From Cymodocea nodosa (lineage: Eukaryota > Streptophyta > Magnoliopsida > Alismatales > Cymodoceaceae): a stretch of DNA of 64,000 nucleotides. Below the pieces are notes generated by a model. That model was not told where the DNA came from, did no database searches, and was given only the letters and a program-made list of their open reading frames with translations. A program made the translations under genes and the position numbers. The stretch spans positions 12,829,001-12,893,000 of the forward strand of contig CM072336.1 of the NCBI GenBank assembly GCA_036874045.1, read 5' to 3'. Shown here in pieces: positions 40,401 through 49,400 of the stretch. Numbering within the stretch: the first letter of the stretch is position 1; every line of letters begins with the position of its first letter.

Positions 40401-43400
40401 ACTATCCGAGGCCTTTACCCAAGGGTGTCTATATTCATTTAGTGGGCACTACCTGTCCTCGTGAGAAATGGGGTGGCTCACCTCTCTTTCCTAGGAAAAA
40501 CTAGACGGACACAAAGCAATGCCCTTTACCCAACACAGTCAACCTGAAAAGTGACAAATTCAAGACATAGGAGTCATCCTTCAACGGTCGTTTTGCCCAT
40601 AGACTTGTTGAATCATCCTCATAAGCTCACATTAGGTTAAAGTGAGGGCGGATTTTGGAATGGAACATGGTGAATTCCAGAATGAAATGTCAGAATCCGT
40701 AATGTAATAGGGCAAGCTTTAGTGAGATGCCAAGCTCAAAAACCTGAGATTCTAGAATGGAACGTCAGAACCCAAGGGGGGATGTGGCAAACTTAAGCGG
40801 ATTGTAGAGCCTAAACAATAGGGATTCCAAAATGGAACATCAAAAATCCTGGGATGTGGTAAACTTCAGTGGGTTGCCAAGCCCTAACAAAAGGGATTCC
40901 AAAATAGAACATCGGAAACCCTAGGATATGGTGAACTTTAGTGGGTTGCCAAGCCCTAACAATAGGGATTTCGAAATGAAACGTCAGAAACTCTAGAATA
41001 TGGTGAACTTCAATGGATTGTCAAACCCTAACAACAAGGATTCTAGAATGAAACGTCGGAAACCTTAGAATGTGGTGGACTTCAATAGGTTGCCAAGTCC
41101 TAACAATAGAGATTCCAAAATGGAACGTCAGAAACCTTAGGATATGGTGGACTTCAGTAGGTTGTCAAGCCCTTTAAAGATGTTAGTTGGATCAAGGGAT
41201 GGCGAGTCAGACCTATCTTGAACTACCAATAGTAAGGGGTATCCTAACATACCCTTACCTAATAGAAAAGATGCAGGCCCCACTTGCTTTGGCACTTGAG
41301 CTAACATAAAGAGGATTGTTTTTTTCCTTTTTCCTCTCTTCTTTTCTTTTTGTCCCTTTTTTTTTAATCTCTTGTCTTCTTTTTTCTTTCTTTTTTTTCT
41401 TCTCTTTTTTTTTCTACCCCTAACACATAGGGCAAGAGGATTAGAACACCCAGCCTATACCTAGACATTGTTGGTAAACAAGCAAAAACCTAGTCCTATC
41501 ATATTGTGATCTAGGGATTCCTCACCTTAGGGGATAGGAAAGAGAGCATCTCCCCCCTTTGTCGGTGGCTCTCAGGTTGGGATGAGAAAAGAAAGGGATG
41601 GAGGGTTACTCACTTAGGGAGCACGTAGTCTCCCATTGCAGGCAGCAAACACTCAAAGATAGCAATGGTCCACAGGGATTACGACAACTCGAATGCTCAA
41701 CTTCATCATGACGTGTCTGTTCTTCAAGGAAGAAGATGGGAACGGGCTAAGCTTTGGCCCAGTTGGGGGTGGTGTCACTCTAGAGGAAGGTTGAATCGTC
41801 CCACGAGTAAACAAGCAGTGCTCCTTGAATTTCGATCAGCTACCTATTTGAAGAGATCCCTAGCCTACAAAGGGTGTTCAGCTACCTCACTAGTAAGGGA
41901 GTGACAATCAAAGGAAACAAGGGGACTCCGAGTGGTCATCCAGATGCACATTGGATTGGCCTGTGGCCTTGAAACACTTGTAAGCTATGCACAAGGGGAG
42001 TAGAGGGGGTGACCAAACCAAGACAAAAAAATGCAAACATGAGGATGCATGCATGTGCAAATGTGCATGATGAGCATTCCAATTCTCCAAAGGATCCATC
42101 GAAGGGTGCTCCATAAGGGTCGACTACCTTGTGCCCACCCCAACAAGGTGGGCTTGCGACCTTGGAGCATTCCAAGGGAGGCAAGCAGGTTTTCGGGAAT
42201 AACATCCAAAAACTGCAAAAGGAGTGGACTTGCACCCTTGTACTGGAAACCCGAAAGGTTTAACTAACACCCTTAAAGGATTCATCAAGGGATGCTGTAA
42301 ATAAAAGTACCTAGGGATAAAATTTCTTCAGAAAAGAAATATTTACCAAGTCAAATACCTCTTGCGAGCTTTCATCAAAGAGGTAGGTTGCTCTGCCAAT
42401 AAGGATGCATTGAACCACATAAGGTCCTTACCAGTTGGGGTGGAACTTTCTAGTAGGTGTCAATGCATATAGGGCCCAGTTTGTCTGCTCCTACTAGGCT
42501 ATCCCCCTAACATCTAACTCACCTGTTGGTCAGGCTCTGACTGCTAGCTAAAGGGTTGGCTGACGTGTCTAAGGTTGCCATTGCAGTTGAAGAGCAATGG
42601 GCGAAGAAGGGCAACTGTCTGTAAGTCGCAAAAGACGAAAGGGCAATGCCCCTTGCATCCAACAGGTGAGTTAAGTGCTACTCCAACTAATTGGCGTACT
42701 TCTATGGGTTACCAAGCCTTGGAGCAATCGAAGTCATCCTAGTTGCATGTATCGAAAGATCATTCACTCATCTACTACTAAGGCTACAGCTGTTGGCTCA
42801 CTTTAAAGGGTTATCAAGCCCGCTTCCTCCCTAGGTCTAGGCTATTATTGAGCCAGAGACCTGCCAGGCTTACTCTCGCTATGAGAAGACCTACAAGTCT
42901 ATTGCATGCCCACCTTGGTCATCAGGTGAGGGTTAGTTGGGAACCTAAATATCAGGAGGGTGTGGTGGATTATACCTGGTTGACCATACTCGTTGCGCAT
43001 ACCACTACAAGGAAGCGATAGAGATGCTAGGTTCCTTCATAAGTGGATTGGTAGAATTGTCGAGTCACCGAAGGTGAGACGTCGTTTGGTCGAACAACTC
43101 AAGGAGTCCGTCCTCCAACATGGACTCCTTTGAGGGCTCCTATCCTTCCACTAGTTGCATCCTTCGCAACAGGTAGTCGGAGGCAGCAACCTGCTAGGTC
43201 TAGCAAGCATCTGTAGGAATGGAGTCAACAACTCCACAATCAGTAGATTAAGGTTGGTTGATAAGGGTGATTGCCTCTAGATCCAAATTGTAGTAATCCT
43301 CTACTAGGACTACAATTACCTCTCTCTTCCGACAAAACTTCAACATCCTATGCAACATTAATGAGACGATCTAATTGTTGTGCAAGAACAACCGTCCAAG

Positions 43401-46400
43401 GATTAAGTTATAGGATACCGAGATTGCTACTATGTGGAGTAGAACATCGAAAATGATCGGCCCAATTTCTAGTGGAAGTTTGACGATCCCCTCAGCTCGA
43501 TGCAGCATGCCACAAAACCCCTAATACTCCTTTTAGAGGGGCTCAAGTCGACTTGAGTCAGCCTAAGATCGTGGGCAACAAAGAGGGGACAGAGGTTTAG
43601 CATGGACCTATCGTCAATCATCATCACAAGGACGCACAAGTCCTTGTATTGCATCGTTATATAAAGACACATGTTGTACACAGTGTCGACTGGTGAGAAA
43701 CCCAACTTCGAGAAGTACAAGTAGGTTGGCTCACTAACTGCAACCATGATGACATCCATGGCAGTGGAGGCCAATTAAGTCATGGCCCTTGCCTTCTGTA
43801 GTGCCTAATAGAGCACTTCTCGATGCTCAACAAACGTGCTAAGTAACTCCTAAAGGGTTTCTGCCTTGGCCTTCTTCAACTATTCTATCAAGTCGATGAG
43901 AGAAGACGATGGTGTAGGAGCTACCACCGACTAGAGGACCGATGGCCACGTGGGCAAAGCAACAACAGCCAATGTCGCCAGGGCAAATACCACAGGAGAG
44001 GCTAGTTAGGACCCAACTTGTTGTCTAGGTCTACGAAAAGATGAAGTCACACTAACACAGATAAAACACAATGTCTGTGGTCTTCTTCCAGATTTTCGTG
44101 CACACGAGGCAAAAACCGAGGTGATCATCTAAGACAATGAAACAAAACAAATCCACACCAACACGAATAAAAACATAGCGTCCGAGCTCTTCAAAATTTT
44201 TGAGCACGTAGGGTAGAAATCAGGGTGATCATCCAAGACGACGAAACAAAACAAATCCACACCAACACAAATAAAAACACGACGTTCGAGGTCTTCCTCT
44301 AAATTTCCACACACATAAGGCAAAAATTGGGGTGATCATCCAAGACAACGTCGGCAAAACAACATGCAAGAAAGAGCAAAGATAAAAGGTACAAATGAAA
44401 TAAAATGGCACAAAAGGACCTGATGCTAGGGTTCGCACAAAAAATCACTAAGTGTATTAGCATAGTTTAGCCAAGCGTCTGATAGACGGTCAAACAGAAA
44501 GGGGACCTAATCACACCGAATGATGAAGGCAGTCTAACCAAACCGTGTGGCAAGCAGTCAAACCGAACAAGAAAATGGTCAAACTGTGCCTTGCGACAGT
44601 TCCACCGAAATGGAAAAATGGTCAGACCGAAGAGAAGGAAAAAAAATAGAAACAGTATGAAGATGGCCAGACCAAACCTAAAGCCGACTACATAGAGCCA
44701 ATGGCCAAGGTGAAGGAAAGGAAAAACGGAACCTCTATCGAAGAAACCTAGGGCCACAGGTTCAACAGACCCGCCAACTGCTTAACCTGAGGCCACAAGT
44801 TCAGCGGGCCATAGATGTCTAATTCCAGGAACATCCTTCTCCATCTCGATGTTAGAATACCAGCATTGGATGCCAAGGTAAGAGGGAGGGGGAGTGAGGC
44901 ACGACATGTGCTTACAACGCCCCAAGCCCTCAACGGATGGGAAGGCAAGCGCAGAAAACTCGATAAACATTTGAGCAAAACACTTCTGGCGAAAACATCA
45001 ACCAAAAAGAAAACAAACTATCATTGGGAACACAACTCAACCTTGAAGGATTCATCAAGAGAGAGTGGCACTCGACTCAATCCCTCGATTGAGATTGAGG
45101 AGAAAATAATGACCCTCACAATTGTAATGGAAGCCACAAGAGCACGGCTCGACCTTAAAGGATTCATCGAGGGAGCACAACACTCAATCGTATAGTTGGA
45201 ATTGAGGAGGAACAATAAAACTACGAGGTGGCAGCAAAAACAGTTGAAAAAACTCTGCAAAAAAGGTCATTGGAAAGCAAGCTCTCATGAGGATGCACAT
45301 ACATGCCACCCCTAGAGAGGAGATTGGGACTAGGAGACATTCCTCCAATGGGTGCTAGATTGCTGCTGAGGTTGATCCTTTTCTTCCTCTTTTTTCTTTT
45401 TAGGCTCGCCAATATATATACTTGCTCATTTAATGCTCTATAGGAACTGGATCAACAGGCTTAATATGCACTGGTTTGATCCTCAAGAACATCACCTCCA
45501 ACAGAATTAGAGGGACTACTCTAGACGTCTACTGGTTAATACAGCCATACTATCACCTACAGAATGTTCCCCGAATTCAATGAGCCCCCCTCCCAACAAG
45601 CAGAAAGACACCACCAAGGCATCTAAAGATCAACCTGCAAAAATCCAAGTGGCTCATCCGGAGACCGACACAATCGGCTAAAGCATAAGCCAAGGGGAGT
45701 GGTATGTCGGGTTGGTTTGGTGGTCGAAGGGATTTAATAAGCTATCACCATGACTATCTAGTTACACGATAGTCCATCTAGTGAATTATGAACCTTAGAC
45801 TTGAAGGATGTATTAGGTCACACCTTCGCCTCAAAAGCCGATCGAGAGTTCTCAACTACTATGGTTATGTCCCAAAAATCGATAGTCGAGGTTGGGTTCC
45901 AAAAGCCTTGGGGCATGAGGGTCAACAAGTAGAAAATGAGATAGTTAATATAATTGGTACACATGCTCTACAAATAGGCTTAGGAAAAGCTATTAAATAG
46001 AAATTTTGAGAAGATTTGAATAATTTAGTTTATGGTTTACCAACTAATAAAAAGATCTTTATTAGAGAGGATCTAAATGATTATGTAATAGAGAAAAATA
46101 TAAGATATGAAAGAAATCATAAAGGATTTGATTTTGGTAATAAAAATGAAGAAAAAAAGGATTTGATTTTAGTTTATGATTTTAGACCTTAACATAACTT
46201 AAACACCCTTTTAGTAACTAATACTTATTTTAGAAAAAAAGAGCATTTAATTACATTTAAAAGTAATTCAAATGCCAGTCAAATAAATGTTTTACTCACT
46301 AAAAAGAAATAGATCAATGAATGTAAAGATTGTAAGGTCATTTCAAGAGAAAGGTTAGCTACAAGACATTAAGTTATTAGTATTAAATATTAATATTGAG

Positions 46401-49400
46401 ATTAAAAAGAGAGACTAAAACATATAGGAATAGATGGAAAGGTAAACAAACTTTGGAATGAAATGACTACTTGCATTAAAAAGTTGTTAGGATTAGCTAA
46501 TAAAATTTGGAAGGAAATAATCTTGTGAGGTAGCTCTCTACTAGGTAAAGAAAGTTGGTAGTAAAATGCCAATGCACGAAAGATAATAAAAAAAGAAAGA
46601 ATGTTATAAAACCTATTATAAATATAAAAATGAGGAAACTTTAGAGAAGTATAAGCTAGCAAAAAGAAATGCTAAGAAAACTATTAATAAAGTTAAAAAT
46701 CAAGCTCATAAGGAATTATATGATAATTTGAACACAAAATAACGAGAAAATAAAGTAGATAAATTGGTTAAAGCTAGAGAAAAAAATCTAGAGATTTAAA
46801 GATAAGATGGCAGAGTTTTAGTGAAAGAAAATGAAATAAAAAATTGATGGTGTAGGTATTTCAATAAACTTTTTCATGAACTATAATTGGTGCGGGTACA
46901 AATGACAAACTATAGTTATTTTAGAAAAATTAGTAATTTGAGGTAAAAACAAGCCATTAAGAAAATAAAATATAGGAAAACTATTAGACCAAATGATATT
47001 TCTATTTAAGTGTAAAGTAAATGAACAATTAACTAAGATTTTTAATGTAATTTTCAAGATTGAGAAGTTATTATACAAATGGAGAAAGAATTTCAATTTC
47101 TATATTTAAAAATAAAGGCAACATACGGAATTGTAATAAATATCGTAGTATTAATTTAGTGTCATATTATGAAATTATGGGAAAGCACAATTAAGTAAAG
47201 ACTAATGCATATAACTAAAATCATAGAAAACTACTTTGTGTTTATGCTAAATAGGTCAATAAAAAAGATATTCATTTACTAATAAAAATTTTCGAATTAT
47301 GAAAAAGAACCTCTATATGGTTCTCATTGATTTAGAAAAAGCTTATAATAGAGTACCTAAAAACCTATTAGTTTTAGAGAGAAAAAGAGTATTCATAGGA
47401 TATATCAATATTGTAAATAACATATATGAAAGAGCAATTATTAATGTTAAATTATAGAAATAGAAACTAGGAAATATCCAATAGACATGTATTTACACAA
47501 AGGATCTTCTCTAAGTCTATATCTATTTATCTAGGTTATAGATAAAATAACTAAAGAAATTTAAGAAAAAAATACCTTAATGTATGTTATTTGCTAGTGA
47601 CATAGTTTTAGTTGAAGAAAGTGGGGAATTAATTCTAAATTAAAATTATGAAGAGATATTTTGAGTCCAAATGATTTAGATTGCATAGGTCAAAACTAAA
47701 TATATGGAAAGTTGATAAAATGAAAATAGAAATAATGATAAAACATAAACTTAAATGGTCACGAAATTCAAAAAATATACACTTAAATATATATTAATAG
47801 TAAAATTATAGAGGATGTTATTTATAGAATTAAAGTAGAATGCAGTGGTGAAATACTTTTAAAGTATCATATGATAGGAAGATACTCTTAAAATTAAAAG
47901 GAAAATTCTATAAAACTACTATTCACCTAAATATATTTTATGATTCAAAATGTTAATATTACCAAAATATGTATACTTAAATGAATGAATGGTAATACAA
48001 TAGGAGATAAGTTAAAATACATTTTTATAGAGAATAGAGTAAAAATTGCACCAATTGAAGATAAGATAAAAGAAAATTAATTAATGAAAAAAACTAAAAA
48101 TAGAGGAAGGTCAAAAACTACTTGGTTAGGAATTGTCAAAAAAAATTTAAATTTATGTAATTTAATAAAAAATTTGACTAAAAATAAAAATACATAGAAG
48201 AAAAGGATTCAAGTAGCTAACTTCATGTGGTAAGATTACAACTCAAGTTGCTTGTTATTGTCACATCAAATTTTTCCTAAGGTCAAGTCTAAAGAATAGT
48301 GGGTTCATAAGCTTGCACACGAGGATTTGAGTAAGTATTTCTTATTTACTTAATTGGTAAATGGTTAGGTTATTCAGATTTGTGTATTTATTCTGGCATA
48401 GTGTGCTTAGTTTGACATTTGACCTACCAAATTATCATTATAACAAGAATTAAGGTTTATTATAGTTATTTAGTGAAAGGAAAAAGGTTTGAATGTTACA
48501 ACCTATCTTCTTTAGGAAAGAGTATTCAATCTTAAGGTACCACAAACCATCCATTAAGGAATGACCATTGACGAAGGTTGTCTATGCTTGTGGAGGAACT
48601 TGTTAACAACTTTGAAGAGCCTATTAGTAAGAACCTTAGCAATGATCTTCATACTTGGATACATTAGACTCATAGGTATATAATCATGAATATCTACATT
48701 TACTAACAGGTCTTATTTACTTAAGTGGTAAATGGTTAGGTTATTCAGAATTATTTATTTTCTAGCATAACGAGGAAAGTATACAATTACATGGCTACAA
48801 TATTTATAAAAGTAAAACTTTTAAATACTTGAATTTATAATTAGTAACAACAGAAAAATCATATAGGACATCATTCATAAAATTAAAATAAGATGGATAA
48901 AGTGGAAAAATGCTTCTGAAGTATTATGTAATAGGAGGATACTGTTAAAATTAAAAGAAAAATTCTACAAAATTGCTACTTAGTTATACTTTATAATTTA
49001 GAATGTTAGTTATAAAACATGATCATATATAGAGAGTTAGTATTACAGAGATGTAAATGCTTAAATAGATGAATAACAATACTATAAGAGATGTTGAAAT
49101 ATGGACATCCAACTTAAAACCAACTGGCTGAGTGGAGAGGTCCCTTTCCATATTAACCATTTTCATCTTTTACTTAAACCATATGGAACTATTTTTCCAA
49201 CACTCTCCTCACTTGCAGCCTCCTTTAGTCCTACAAATATCTTTTTGAGTAGATGTGTGAACCCACTAAGATTTTTCTACTCTAATACCGTGTTGACATA
49301 TAGATATCCAACTCAAAACAAATTGACTAAATGGAGAAGTCTTCTTCTATATTAACCACTTCTCATCTTTGATGAACAATTAATTAAAGAAAGAAAATGT

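Larger units (their letters stand above)
38318..45927. mobile_element. 7.6-kb insertion splitting the RTE LINE, with 5-bp target duplication
   Basis: The segment starts TGTTTGCACACG and ends GAGGGTCAACA. It is flanked by GGTAG (38313-38317) and AGTAG (45928-45932). Deleting it with one duplication rejoins the LINE frame exactly (LLV then ENEIVN). It is GC-richer than its surroundings and holds two 72-bp tandem arrays, a 100-bp pyrimidine tract and a decayed gypsy protease region on the minus strand. Segments at 38960-39540 and 44060-44710 are related to each other in the same orientation. I could not define a complete pair of LTRs, so it may be a rearranged or large non-autonomous gypsy derivative. 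Confidence 0.8.

Noticed and set aside
41665-42267. Several overlapping frames of 60-100 codons on both strands
   Set aside because: Located in the GC-richer insert where stops are rarer by composition; no domain is recognisable.
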